From Rubrivivax sp. (lineage in GTDB: Bacteria; Pseudomonadota; Gammaproteobacteria; Burkholderiales; Burkholderiaceae_C), in NCBI GenBank assembly GCA_016707445.1, contig JADJHR010000019.1, positions 248,001 through 312,000 of the forward strand: a stretch of DNA of 64,000 nucleotides. The letters run 5' to 3'. Of this stretch, positions 51,990 to 60,969 are shown in pieces (the first letter of the stretch is position 1; every line of letters starts with the position of its first letter). The notes beneath the pieces are model-generated. The model was not told the origin of the DNA, ran no database searches, and saw nothing but the letters and a program-made list of their open reading frames with translations. The position numbers and the translations under genes were made by a program.

Positions 51990-52390
51990 TCGTCGGCGTC
52001 GGCACCGACGTCTGCGACGTGCGGCGCATTCGCGCCACGCTGGCGCGGCGTGGTGAACGATTTGCAGAACGTGTTCTGGGTGAGCGCGAACTGGCTGTCT
52101 TTCGGGCCCGCCGCGCGCGCGCCGAGGTGCGTGGCGTGGCCTACCTGGCCACGCGCTTCTCGGCCAAGGAGGCTTTCTCCAAGGCCATCGGCTTGGGCAT
52201 CCGCATGCCGATGACCTGGGCCGCCTGCGAAATCCTCAACGAAGCCAGCGGCAAGCCCTACCTGCAGCTCAGCGGCGCCTTGGCCGAATGGTTCAGCGCG
52301 CGCGGCTGGCGTGCCCATGTCAGTGTGAGCGATGAAAGCGACTATGCGGCGTCGTTCGTCGTCGTCGAAACCGAGGACTCCTCACCATGA
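51986..52390 (+). CDS. acpS: Holo-ACP synthase
   Basis: A 134-residue 4'-phosphopantetheinyl transferase that activates AcpP. The start is ATG 51986, overlapping pdxJ; the open frame upstream is a shadow. IVGVGTDVCDVRRI contains the Mg-binding Asp, and YLATRFSAKEAFSKAIG is the second conserved motif. Complete, overlapping nagZ by 4 bases. Confidence 0.96.
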   Translation: MIVGVGTDVCDVRRIRATLARRGERFAERVLGERELAVFRARRARAEVRGVAYLATRFSAKEAFSKAIGLGIRMPMTWAACEILNEASGKPYLQLSGALAEWFSARGWRAHVSVSDESDYAASFVVVETEDSSP

Positions 52391-53445
52391 CCGAACATGC
52401 CCCCGTGATCCTGGATGTGGCCGGCACCACGCTGAATGTCGACGACCGGCGCCGCCTGGCGCACCCGCTCACTGGCGGCCTGATCTTGTTTGCGCGCAAC
52501 TGGCAGGACCGGCACCAGCTGACTGAACTGAACGCCGAGATCAAGACCATCCGGCCCGACCTGCTGATCTGTGTCGACCACGAAGGCGGCCGCGTGCAAC
52601 GCTTTCGCACCGACGGTTTTACCGCCTTGCCGCCGATGCGCGTGCTGGGCGACGCCTGGATGAAGGATGCGCTGACCGCCACCGATGCCGCCACGGCAGC
52701 CGGCCATGTGCTGGGCGCCGAACTGCGCGCCTGCGGCGTCGACCTCAGCTTCACGCCGGTGCTCGACCTCGACTTCGGCGCCAGCAGCGTGATCGGTGAC
52801 CGCAGCTTCCATCGCGACGCGCGGGTGGTCACGATGCTGGGCAAGAGCCTGATGCATGGACTGTTGCGCGCCGGCATGGCCAATTGCGGCAAACATTTTC
52901 CCGGCCATGGCTTTGTCAAGGCCGACAGCCACCTCGAGATTCCGGTCGACCGGCGCAGCCTGAAGACCATCCTGACCGACGATGCCCGGCCCTACGAGTG
53001 GCTGAGCACCTCGCTGACATCGGTGATGCCAGCGCATGTGGTCTATTCGAAGGTCGACGACCATCCGGCCGGCTTTTCGCAGCGCTGGCTGAAGGACATC
53101 CTGCGTGGCCAGCTCGGCTTCACCGGCGCCGTGTTCAGCGACGATCTCAGCATGGCCGGTGCACGCCGCCTGCGTGGCCGCGAGATCAGCTACAGCGAAG
53201 CCGCTGCCACCGCACTGGACGCCGGTTGCGACCTGGTGCTGCTGTGCAATCAGTCGGTCGACGGCGGCGCAGCCGTCGACGCCTTGCTCGATGGCCTGCA
53301 GGCCGCTGCCGAACGCGGCCTGTGGCACCCAGATCCCGACAGCCAGGTGCGACGCCTGGCGCTGCTGCCGAGCAGCGCACCGATGACCTGGGACGAGCTG
53401 ATGCACGACCCGGTCTACCAGCGCGCGCTGGAACGCCTGCCCTGA
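52387..53445 (+). CDS. nagZ: Beta-N-acetylhexosaminidase NagZ
   Basis: A 352-residue cytoplasmic glycoside hydrolase family 3 enzyme of peptidoglycan recycling. LICVDHEGGRVQRFR is the family start, and GKHFPGHGFVKADSHLEIP contains the KHFPGHG general-acid loop. The nucleophile Asp is in GAVFSDDLSMAGA. Normal single-domain length. It is the last gene of the long plus-strand run and converges on rne. Confidence 0.96.
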   Translation: MTEHAPVILDVAGTTLNVDDRRRLAHPLTGGLILFARNWQDRHQLTELNAEIKTIRPDLLICVDHEGGRVQRFRTDGFTALPPMRVLGDAWMKDALTATDAATAAGHVLGAELRACGVDLSFTPVLDLDFGASSVIGDRSFHRDARVVTMLGKSLMHGLLRAGMANCGKHFPGHGFVKADSHLEIPVDRRSLKTILTDDARPYEWLSTSLTSVMPAHVVYSKVDDHPAGFSQRWLKDILRGQLGFTGAVFSDDLSMAGARRLRGREISYSEAAATALDAGCDLVLLCNQSVDGGAAVDALLDGLQAAAERGLWHPDPDSQVRRLALLPSSAPMTWDELMHDPVYQRALERLP

Positions 53446-53472
53446 CTTGGGCGTCGGGCAGGCGCCCAAGTC
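53444..53472. terminator. Hairpin between convergent nagZ and rne
   Basis: GACTTGGGCG (53444-53453) and CGCCCAAGTC (53463-53472) form a perfect 10-bp stem around a 9-base loop, starting within the nagZ stop codon. There is no U-tract on either strand. It probably protects both 3' ends or acts as a weak bidirectional terminator. Confidence 0.5.
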
Positions 53473-53481
53473 AGCGCCGGC

Positions 53482-56376
53482 TCAGACGCGGTCTTGCGCG
53501 TTTTCGAAGGGCAGCTTCAGCTGCGACAGGTCGAGTCGCGTTTCCACCAGCACCAGCGGCCCTTCGTCGACCACGACCGGTGGGCGCGGCACGCGTGGCA
53601 CCCGTACCGGCGCCGGCTCTGCCGCCATCGCCGACTGCACGGTGCGGATCTTGTCGGCGTCGCTGTTGACCCATTCCAGCCCGGCATCGGTGGCGAGCCC
53701 GCTGAGCTGGTCGACCGGCAGCGTGTAGGGCTCGAGCGCCGGGGCGGCGATCTCGGCCACGGGCGTCGGCGCTGCGGCCACGGCGACCGATTCGGCGGCC
53801 ACTACGGCCAATGCGGCCACCACGGCCTTCTCGGTGGGTGCAGGCTGCAGTCCAGCCGCGTCAGGGTGGGTCGGCTCGAAGTCGGCATGTTCGCTGTCCG
53901 GCAGCGCTACCGCCGTTTCGACCGATGCGTCGTCACCTGGCACTGCGATGGTGTCGGTGTCACGCCCTTCACGACGCCCGCGCTCGCGGCCACGGCCGCG
54001 GCCGCCTCGGCGCCCGTTTTCACGCTCGGTGCCCGAGCCTTCGTCGGCGCCTGGCACGGTTTCACCCGTGCCTTCGGCAAGGTCGACGCGGTCGGCGGTG
54101 TCGACAGTCGACGTGTCGTCTGTCGTTACCGGGTTGCCCTCGTCGCCTCGGCCTTCGCTGCGGTCACGGCCGCCTCTGCGGCGACGGCGTCGGCCATCAC
54201 GTTCGCCGTCTTCGGCCGACGGCAGGCTGCCTTCGGGCAGCGGCAAGGTGTCGGCCAGTGCAGTGCTGTCGGCCGCCAGCGGCTGCACCGTTGCACGCGG
54301 CGCACGTTCGGGACGCGGGCCCCGGCGCTCGCCGCGGTCTGTGCGTTCAACGCGCTCGCCACGCTCACTTCGCCCATTGCGCTCGTCGCCATTGCGGGCT
54401 TCGGCAGCGTCAGCTTCACCGCCGGCTTCACGGGCCGGGCGCGGGCTGCGGCCCTCGCGGCCCTCGCGGTTTTCGCGACCTTCCCGTCCTTCGCGACCTC
54501 GGCCGCCACGATCCCCGCCGCGACCGCCGCGACGGCCATCACGGCCCTCGCGCTTGTCGCCCTGCGGTGCGGCCGCAGCCGTGGGCTGGGCTTCGGCGAC
54601 GGCGGTGCTGGTCGAGACTGCAGCCGGCGGTTCACCGCCGAAAAGTTTGCGCACCCATGAGAAGAAGCCCGTTCCCGGCGCCGCGGACGGCGTGGCACTG
54701 GGCATCGTGACCCGCGTTGCGGGCACCACGACCGGTGCCGCCACCGGTGCGGGCGGCGGTGCCGGCGGTGCCGGCTGGTCGGGCAGCACGCCCTTGATCA
54801 CCGGCTCGCGGCGCGGCTTGGCGTTCTTCTCGCGACGCGTGATGCCGACTTCCTCGTCCGGCTCTTCGATCATCGTGTAGCTGGCCTGCAGGTTCTCCAG
54901 GCGCGGGTCGTCGTGGCGCAGGCGCTCGAGCTTGTAGTTGGGCGTTTCCAGATGCTTGTTGGGCACCAGCAGCACGGTCACGCGCTGCTTGAGTTCGATC
55001 TTGGTGATCTCGGTGCGCTTCTCGTTGAGCAGGAAGCTGGTCACCTCCACCGGCACCTGCACGTGCACGGCGGCGGTGTTGTCCTTCATCGACTCCTCCT
55101 GCACCATGCGCAGGATCTGCAGTGCGCTGGATTCGGTGTCGCGGATGTGGCCGGTGCCGTTGCAGCGCGGGCAGGTGATGTGGTTGCCTTCGCTGAGCGC
55201 CGGGCGCAGGCGCTGGCGGCTCATCTCCAGCAGGCCGAACTTGCTGATCGAGCTGAACTGCACGCGCGCGCGGTCGCTGCGCAGGCCGTCGCGCAAGCGG
55301 TTCTCCACCTCGCGCCGGTTCTTGCTCTCTTCCATGTCGATGAAGTCGACCACGATCAGCCCGCCCAGGTCGCGCAGCCGCATCTGGCGCGCGATCTCGT
55401 CGGCGGCTTCCAGGTTGGTGCGCGTGGCGGTCTCTTCGATGTCGGTGCCGCGCGTGCTGCGCGCCGAGTTCACGTCCACCGACACCAGCGCCTCGGTGTG
55501 GTCGATCACGATCGCGCCGCCGCTGGGCAGGTTGACGGTGCGGCTGAACGCGGTCTCGATCTGGTGCTCGATCTGGAAGCGGCTGAACAGCGGTGCGTCG
55601 TCGCGGTAGCGCTTCACGCGATTGGCCGTCTCCGGCATCACGTGGTTCATGAACTGCGCGGCCTGATCGAAGATGTCGTCGGTGTCGATCAGGATCTCGC
55701 CGATGTCCGCGGTGAAGTAGTCGCGGATGGCGCGGATCACCAGGCTGCTTTCCTGGTAGATCAGGAAGGCGCCCTTGCCGGCCTTGGAAGCGCCGTCGAT
55801 GGCGTCCCAGAGCTTGAGCATGTAGTTCAGGTCCCACTGCATCTCGGCCGCGCTGCGGCCGATGCCGGCGGTGCGCGCGATCAGGCTCATGCCCTTGGGG
55901 TAGTCCAACTGCTCGAGGTTCTCTTTCAGTTCTTCGCGGTCCTCACCCTCGATGCGCCGGCTGACGCCGCCGCCGCGCGGGTTGTTGGGCATCAGCACCA
56001 GGTAGCGGCCGGCCAGGCTGACGAAGGTGGTGAGTGCGGCGCCCTTGTTGCCGCGCTCTTCCTTTTCCACCTGCACCAGCAGGTTGTCGCCTTCCTTGAC
56101 GACGTCCTGGATGCGTGCGTCGCGGGCACTGACGCCTTCGCGGAAGTAGTTCTTCGAGATTTCCTTGAACGGCAGGAAGCCGTGGCGGTCTTCGCCGTAG
56201 TCGACGAAACAGGCTTCGAGCGAAGGCTCGACGCGCGTGATGACGGCCTTGTAGATGTTGCCCTTGCGCTGTTCGCGCCCTTCGATCTCGGTCTCGAAGT
56301 CGAGCAGCTTCTGGCCATCGACGATCGCCAGCCGCCGCTCTTCGGGCTGCGTGGCGTTGATCAGCATGCGTTTCAT
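53482..56376 (-). CDS. rne: Ribonuclease E
   Basis: A 964-residue degradosome/rRNA-processing endonuclease. The start is ATG 56376, 5 bases after GGAG; a GTG at 56382 would overlap that site. The S1 domain spans about residues 36-118 (IYKAVITRVEPSLEACFVDY). Catalytic Asp residues are in ALVSVDVNSARST and LIVVDFIDMEES, and the zinc-link is CPRCNGTGH. Beyond about residue 530 the protein is disordered and low in conservation, with a Gly/Arg/Glu-rich stretch typical of RNA- and partner-binding scaffolds. It ends RLDLSQLKLPFENAQDRV. Confidence 0.96.
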   Translation of the reverse strand: MKRMLINATQPEERRLAIVDGQKLLDFETEIEGREQRKGNIYKAVITRVEPSLEACFVDYGEDRHGFLPFKEISKNYFREGVSARDARIQDVVKEGDNLLVQVEKEERGNKGAALTTFVSLAGRYLVLMPNNPRGGGVSRRIEGEDREELKENLEQLDYPKGMSLIARTAGIGRSAAEMQWDLNYMLKLWDAIDGASKAGKGAFLIYQESSLVIRAIRDYFTADIGEILIDTDDIFDQAAQFMNHVMPETANRVKRYRDDAPLFSRFQIEHQIETAFSRTVNLPSGGAIVIDHTEALVSVDVNSARSTRGTDIEETATRTNLEAADEIARQMRLRDLGGLIVVDFIDMEESKNRREVENRLRDGLRSDRARVQFSSISKFGLLEMSRQRLRPALSEGNHITCPRCNGTGHIRDTESSALQILRMVQEESMKDNTAAVHVQVPVEVTSFLLNEKRTEITKIELKQRVTVLLVPNKHLETPNYKLERLRHDDPRLENLQASYTMIEEPDEEVGITRREKNAKPRREPVIKGVLPDQPAPPAPPPAPVAAPVVVPATRVTMPSATPSAAPGTGFFSWVRKLFGGEPPAAVSTSTAVAEAQPTAAAAPQGDKREGRDGRRGGRGGDRGGRGREGREGRENREGREGRSPRPAREAGGEADAAEARNGDERNGRSERGERVERTDRGERRGPRPERAPRATVQPLAADSTALADTLPLPEGSLPSAEDGERDGRRRRRRGGRDRSEGRGDEGNPVTTDDTSTVDTADRVDLAEGTGETVPGADEGSGTERENGRRGGRGRGRERGRREGRDTDTIAVPGDDASVETAVALPDSEHADFEPTHPDAAGLQPAPTEKAVVAALAVVAAESVAVAAAPTPVAEIAAPALEPYTLPVDQLSGLATDAGLEWVNSDADKIRTVQSAMAAEPAPVRVPRVPRPPVVVDEGPLVLVETRLDLSQLKLPFENAQDRV

Positions 56377-57038
56377 GTGCACTCCAAAGCGACGCCTCGC
56401 TCAGCGAAGGCGCCGGTCTTTCGTTCGATGCACGAGAAAGGCGGTGAACCGTTGGCGCGAAATGCCCTGGACTGCGTTGCACCGCGACGGATGTCGGCGG
56501 TCAGACTTGCAGCGTTGGCGCGTTCGACCCGGTGCCGCCGTCGGCCGCTGCAGCGCTCGTCGTCCCTGGCTGCGGATCACGCAGCACATGCCCAGGCCAG
56601 CCACAGGCCACGCCGGCAAAGTGCCGGGGCCGAAGCTTGAATGGGACAGGGATTCGGGTCGGGTGCATGGGCCGGTGGCGGTGCCGGTCGCAGGCGCAAG
56701 GCCGACCCGGGGGTCGTCTTGCACCAGAATTCTTTCGGTGCCGGCTCCGTGGGCAAGGCCGACGGAGGCAGCTCGGTTCTCGCAGTTCTCTGCCGCCTGC
56801 CTGGGCACGCCGCCGGGCCACGTTGGGGCACCGGCTCGCGCACCGCCCACAGGCGTTGCATCACCTTGAACATGCGCGGACTTCAGCGCATGACCTTCCA
56901 CGTCAGGCCGGCCGGTGCTTGTGGGGCGCTTGCGGGTTTCCCCGAGTAAACTCCGGAAAATCAAGCACTTACCGCACGAACGTGGAGCGACGGATTATAG
57001 GGGCCAAAGTCGCCACGGGGGATGCACCGAATAAGCGG
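56377..57038. other. Divergent rne/rluC region containing a long rne leader
   Basis: 662 bp between divergent genes. Open frames exist on both strands, but none reads like a protein and none has a ribosome binding site. A perfect -10 box on the minus strand (56994-56999) would give rne a leader of roughly 600 bases. Long rne leaders mediate feedback by RNase E in Escherichia coli. I saw no strong terminator here. Confidence 0.55.
56994..56999 (-). promoter_or_regulatory. Perfect -10 box of a probable rne promoter
   Basis: On the minus strand the sequence reads CCCCTATAATCCG, an exact TATAAT in very GC-rich DNA. The -35 position at 17 bases (TCCCCC) is poor. The only minus-strand gene downstream is rne, about 620 bases away. 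Confidence 0.5.
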
Positions 57039-58025
57039 GTGCTTTGCGCACCGGCGGCGCCGGCGGCCACCGCGCTGCAGGCGGTGCAGCGCCTCAGGGT
57101 CGACGCCGAGTCGGCCGGCCAGCGGCTCGACAACTACCTGCTGCGCATCCTCAAGGGCGTGCCCAAGACGCACGTCTACCGCGTGATCCGGTCGGGCGAG
57201 GTGCGACTGAACAAGGGGCGGGCGCAGGCCGACACCCGCATCGCCGAAGGCGACGAGGTGCGCCTGCCGCCGCTGCGACTGCCTGACCGGTCGGGCACAC
57301 CACGGGCACCGGCGCGCGAGTTTCCGATCCTGTTCGAGGACGAACAACTGCTGGCGATTGACAAACCGGCCGGCGTGGCCGTGCATGGTGGCAGCGGCGT
57401 CAGCTCAGGCGTGATCGAGCAGTTGCGCCAGGCGCGGCCGGCAGCCAAGTTTCTCGAACTGGTGCATCGGCTCGACAAGGAGACATCCGGCGTGCTGCTT
57501 TTGGCCAAGAAGCGCAGTGCGCTGACGGCCCTGCAGGACCAGTTCCGGTCCCATGAGGGCGGCAAGACCATCACCAAGTCCTACCTGGCGCTGGTGTGGG
57601 GGGCCTGGCCGAAGAACCTGAAGGTCATCGACCAGGCACTGCACAAGACGCTGGACGCGGCCGGCGAGCGCCATGTGCGTGTCGTGGCGGCCGACCACGC
57701 CGACGGCCGCCGCTCGATCACGCTGGTCAGGTCGGTGCGGCTGCTCGGCGCGTATTCGCTGCTCGAGATCAGTCTGAAGACCGGCCGCACGCACCAGATT
57801 CGCGTGCACCTGGCGTCGGCCGGGCATGCGATCGTGGGTGACCCCAAGTACGGCGACTTCGCGCGCAACCGCGACCTGGCGCGCACACCGTTGCGATTTG
57901 CGCGCATGTTTCTTCATGCCCGCGAACTGGCCTTCGACCACCCGACCAGCGGCCTGCGCATCACCCTGCAGGCTGCCCTGCCGGCCGAGTGCGAGACACT
58001 CCTGAGCGCTCTGTCTGCACCATGA
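57039..58025 (+). CDS. rluC: 23S rRNA pseudouridine synthase RluC
   Basis: A 328-residue enzyme modifying 23S rRNA. GTG 57039 is chosen because it gives the usual short tail before ESAGQRLDNYLLRILKGVPK, the start of the S4 domain; GTG 56982 is possible but overlaps the rne promoter box. The S4 domain continues RVIRSGEVRLNKGRAQADTR. The catalytic motif is HRLDKETSGVLLLAK with the essential Asp. GRTHQIRVHLASAGHAIVGD is the closing RluA-family signature. It overlaps the HAD gene by 4 bases. Confidence 0.93.
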   Translation: MLCAPAAPAATALQAVQRLRVDAESAGQRLDNYLLRILKGVPKTHVYRVIRSGEVRLNKGRAQADTRIAEGDEVRLPPLRLPDRSGTPRAPAREFPILFEDEQLLAIDKPAGVAVHGGSGVSSGVIEQLRQARPAAKFLELVHRLDKETSGVLLLAKKRSALTALQDQFRSHEGGKTITKSYLALVWGAWPKNLKVIDQALHKTLDAAGERHVRVVAADHADGRRSITLVRSVRLLGAYSLLEISLKTGRTHQIRVHLASAGHAIVGDPKYGDFARNRDLARTPLRFARMFLHARELAFDHPTSGLRITLQAALPAECETLLSALSAP

Positions 58026-58684
58026 CCCGACCCCGCCGCTTCGACCTCATCGCCTTCGACTGGGACGGCACGCTTTCCGACTCCACCACGCTGATCGCGC
58101 GCTGCATCCAGAACGCCTGCCAGGATGTCGGTGTGCCCGTGCCCAGCGATGCCGACGCCGCCTACGTGATCGGTCTGGGTCTGCACGATGCGCTGCGGCA
58201 TGCTGCACCCCAGCTGCCGGCCGAGCGTTACCCCGAGCTGGGCCGGCGCTACCGCCACCACTACCTGGCGCAGCAGGACGAGTTGCTGCTGTTCGACGGC
58301 ACCGAGGCCATGCTGCAGTCGCTGAAGGCGCGCAACCACTGGCTGGCAGTGGCCACCGGCAAGGGCCGGCAAGGGCTGAACCACGCGCTGGCGCAGTCGC
58401 GCTTAGGCCCGCTGTTTCACGCCACCCGCACTGCCGACGAGACCGCATCCAAGCCCGATCCACGCATGCTGCTCGAGCTGATGACCGAGTTCGGCGTCGA
58501 TCCTTCGCGCACCGTGATGATCGGCGACACCACGCACGACCTTCTGCTGGCACGCAATGCCGGCGCCGCCTGTGTCGGCGTGAGCTTTGGCGCGCACGAC
58601 CCCGCCGCCTTCGAAGCCTTCGGCCCCTTGTTCGTCGCCCATTCCACGGCCCAACTGCACGACTGGCTGAGCGCGCATGCCTGA
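58022..58684 (+). CDS. HAD-superfamily phosphatase (phosphoglycolate phosphatase-like)
   Basis: A 220-residue HAD hydrolase starting at ATG 58022 (ATGA overlap with rluC). Motif I is FDWDGTLSDS with both Asp residues, motif II is VATGKG, motif III uses Lys in ASKPDPRML, and motif IV is MIGDTTHDLLLARNAG. The cap domain is alpha-helical (residues about 18-85). The substrate is probably a small phosphorylated metabolite; phosphoglycolate is a guess from the family. It overlaps the Rieske gene by 8 bases. Confidence 0.88.
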   Translation: MTRPRRFDLIAFDWDGTLSDSTTLIARCIQNACQDVGVPVPSDADAAYVIGLGLHDALRHAAPQLPAERYPELGRRYRHHYLAQQDELLLFDGTEAMLQSLKARNHWLAVATGKGRQGLNHALAQSRLGPLFHATRTADETASKPDPRMLLELMTEFGVDPSRTVMIGDTTHDLLLARNAGAACVGVSFGAHDPAAFEAFGPLFVAHSTAQLHDWLSAHA

Positions 58685-59093
58685 AATGCTGCCGGTCGAA
58701 GCCGTCACCCGCGAGGCCTTGTGCCGCTCGACTGAGCTGGCCGAACGCGGGCTGGCCTTCGTCTGGGACGTGCTGCAGTGGCAGCAGCCGGCGCGCGCGT
58801 TCGCGCTGCGCTTCGACGGTGCCGTGGTGGCCTATGTCAACCGTTGTTCGCACGTGCCCACCGAGATGGACTGGCAGCCGGGCGAGTTTCTCGACATGGA
58901 CAAGCGCTGGATCCTGTGCTCGATCCATGGCGCGATGTACGAACCCGCCGACGGCCGCTGTGTGAGCGGGCCCTGCGGCCGCGGCCGCCTGACGGCGATC
59001 CGGGTCGAGGAAGAAGGCGGGCAGGTGTATTGGTATCCTTCCCGCGACATCCGGCCGCTGTCCCCTGACGATCCCGCGCCGCGGAGCCTTTGA
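58677..59093 (+). CDS. Rieske [2Fe-2S] domain protein
   Basis: A 138-residue single-domain ferredoxin-like protein. The cluster ligands are CSH in VNRCSHVPTEMDW and CSIHG in RWILCSIHGAMYEPADGRC (C-x-H ... C-x2-H), and SGPCGRGRL follows. There is no membrane helix or signal, so it is cytoplasmic. Its redox partner is unknown. It is embedded between the HAD phosphatase and the SppA-type peptidase, overlapping both, which is a conserved neighbourhood in Burkholderiales. Confidence 0.9.
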   Translation: MPEMLPVEAVTREALCRSTELAERGLAFVWDVLQWQQPARAFALRFDGAVVAYVNRCSHVPTEMDWQPGEFLDMDKRWILCSIHGAMYEPADGRCVSGPCGRGRLTAIRVEEEGGQVYWYPSRDIRPLSPDDPAPRSL

Positions 59094-60112
59094 TGACCCC
59101 CCCTGACGACGACAACGCCCCGGGCAGCCCGGCGGCCAGTGACCAGTCCTTGCCGCCGCCGGCCGTTGCCGCGCCCGCGCCGGCACCCCTGGCGGCGCTG
59201 GAAAGCAGCCTCGAGCGCGTGGCCCGCGAGATGCTGCGCCAGCAGCGCAGCGACCGCCGCTGGCGGGTCTTCTTCCGCCTGGCCTGGCTGGGCCTGGTGC
59301 TGGCGGTGGCCTGGGCTGTGTTCTCGCAGCGCGCCCATGTGCAGGCGGGCACCAAGGCGCATACGGCGCTGATCGAGGTGCAGGGCGAGATCGCCGCCGG
59401 CAACGAGGCCAGTGCCGAGGCCCTGGTGTCGGCGCTGAAGAGCGCCTTCGAGGACCCGGGGGCCCAGGCCGTGGTGCTTCGCATCAACTCGCCCGGCGGC
59501 AGCCCGGTGCAAAGCGGCATCGTCAACGACGAGATCCGCCGCCTGAAAGCGTTGCACAAGAAGAAGGTCTACGCGGTGGTCGAGGAGATGTGCGCCTCGG
59601 GTGCCTACTACATCGCGGTGGCGGCCGACGAGATCTACGTCGACAAGGCCAGCCTGGTGGGCAGCATCGGCGTGCTGATGGACGGCTTCGGATTCGTGGG
59701 CCTGATGGACAAGCTGGGCATCGAGCGCCGCTTGCTCACCGCGGGTGACAACAAGGGCATGCTCGATCCTTTCTCGCCCCAGAACGAGCGCCAGACGGCC
59801 TATGCCAAGGCGATGATCGACCAGATCCATCAGCAGTTCATCGCGGTCGTCAAGCGGGGTCGCGGCGACCGGCTGAAAGAAACGCCCGAGACGTTCTCGG
59901 GCCTGTTCTGGAGTGGCGAAGAGGCCATCCGACTGGGGCTGGCCGACAAGCTGGGCAACCTGGACTACGTGGCGCGCGAGGTCGTCAAGGCCGAGGAAGT
60001 GGTCGATTACACCCCTCGTGACAACGTGGCCGAGCGCCTGGCCAAGCGCTTCGGCGCCGCCGTCGGGCAAGGCGCGGTGAAGGCCCTGCGCGAGCTGCCG
60101 CGGCTGCACTGA
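59093..60112 (+). CDS. Signal peptide peptidase SppA-type (S49) membrane peptidase
   Basis: A 339-residue S49 peptidase; the start is ATG 59093 (TGATG overlap) with GGAG upstream. An N-terminal Pro/Ala-rich cytoplasmic part precedes one membrane helix (FFRLAWLGLVLAVAWAVFSQ, about residues 57-76). The catalytic Ser is in MCASGAYYIAVAADE and the catalytic Lys in GDNKGMLDPF. It is a short single-repeat form. It likely clears cleaved signal peptides in the membrane. It overlaps psd. Confidence 0.92.
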   Translation: MTPPDDDNAPGSPAASDQSLPPPAVAAPAPAPLAALESSLERVAREMLRQQRSDRRWRVFFRLAWLGLVLAVAWAVFSQRAHVQAGTKAHTALIEVQGEIAAGNEASAEALVSALKSAFEDPGAQAVVLRINSPGGSPVQSGIVNDEIRRLKALHKKKVYAVVEEMCASGAYYIAVAADEIYVDKASLVGSIGVLMDGFGFVGLMDKLGIERRLLTAGDNKGMLDPFSPQNERQTAYAKAMIDQIHQQFIAVVKRGRGDRLKETPETFSGLFWSGEEAIRLGLADKLGNLDYVAREVVKAEEVVDYTPRDNVAERLAKRFGAAVGQGAVKALRELPRLH

Positions 60113-60969
60113 TGTCGGACCGGCTGGCGGTCCTGCCGCAGTATCTGCTGCCCAAACAGGCGCTGACCCGCCTGGCCGGCCGGGCTGCCGGCGCCCGTGG
60201 CGGCGCATTGAGCACGGCCGTGATGCGCTGGTTCGTCGGTCGCTACGGTGTCAACATGGCCGAGGCCGCCGAGCCTGAGCTCGAACGTTACGCCTGCTTC
60301 AATGATTTCTTCACGCGTGCGCTGCGCGCCGGCGCGCGGCCGCTGGCCGACGCCGACTGGCTGTGCCCGGTGGACGGCGCAATCAGCCAGTTTGGCGCGA
60401 TCGAGGGCGGGCAGATCTTCCAGGCCAAGGGCCACAGCTACACCGCCACCGCGCTGGTCGGGGGTGATGCGGCCCTGGCGGCACCTTTCAACGGCGGTCA
60501 CTTCGCCACCCTGTACCTCAGTCCGCGCGACTACCACCGCATCCACATGCCGGCCGCAGGCCGGTTGCGGCGCATGGTCCACGTGCCGGGTGAGCTGTTC
60601 TCGGTCAACCCGACCACTGCGCGCGGCGTGCCCGGGCTGTTCGCACGCAACGAGCGCGTGGTCTGCGTGTTCGATTCGCTGAGCGGTGGCGCGGCCGCCC
60701 CCTTCGTGCTGGTGCTGGTGGGGGCCACCATCGTGGGCAGCATGGCCACCGTCTGGCACGGCGTGGTCAATCCGCCGCGGCCCGGCCATGTGCGCGAATG
60801 GCGCTACGACGATCGCGACCTGCGCCTGGACCGCGGCCAGGAGATGGGCCGCTTCCTGCTCGGATCGACCGTGGTGCTGCTGCTGCCGCCGGGGCCGTTG
60901 CGCTTCAACCCGGGCTGGGCGCCGGGTGCCGCCATTCGCATGGGCGAAGCGATGGCTCGGCACGCGTGA
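60112..60969 (+). CDS. psd: Phosphatidylserine decarboxylase
   Basis: A 285-residue proenzyme making phosphatidylethanolamine. VNMAEAAEPELERYACFNDF is the family start, and SPRDYHRIHMPAAG holds the charge-relay Asp/His. LLGSTVVLLLPPG contains the LGST self-cleavage site that creates the pyruvoyl group. ATG 60112 overlaps the sppA stop (TGATG), and its own stop overlaps the EamA gene start (GTGA). Confidence 0.96.
   Translation: MSDRLAVLPQYLLPKQALTRLAGRAAGARGGALSTAVMRWFVGRYGVNMAEAAEPELERYACFNDFFTRALRAGARPLADADWLCPVDGAISQFGAIEGGQIFQAKGHSYTATALVGGDAALAAPFNGGHFATLYLSPRDYHRIHMPAAGRLRRMVHVPGELFSVNPTTARGVPGLFARNERVVCVFDSLSGGAAAPFVLVLVGATIVGSMATVWHGVVNPPRPGHVREWRYDDRDLRLDRGQEMGRFLLGSTVVLLLPPGPLRFNPGWAPGAAIRMGEAMARHA

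Noticed and set aside
54913..56640. 575-codon plus-strand open frame opposite rne
   Set aside because: It is antisense to the conserved catalytic half of RNase E. The product has no domain logic and the start has no ribosome binding site.
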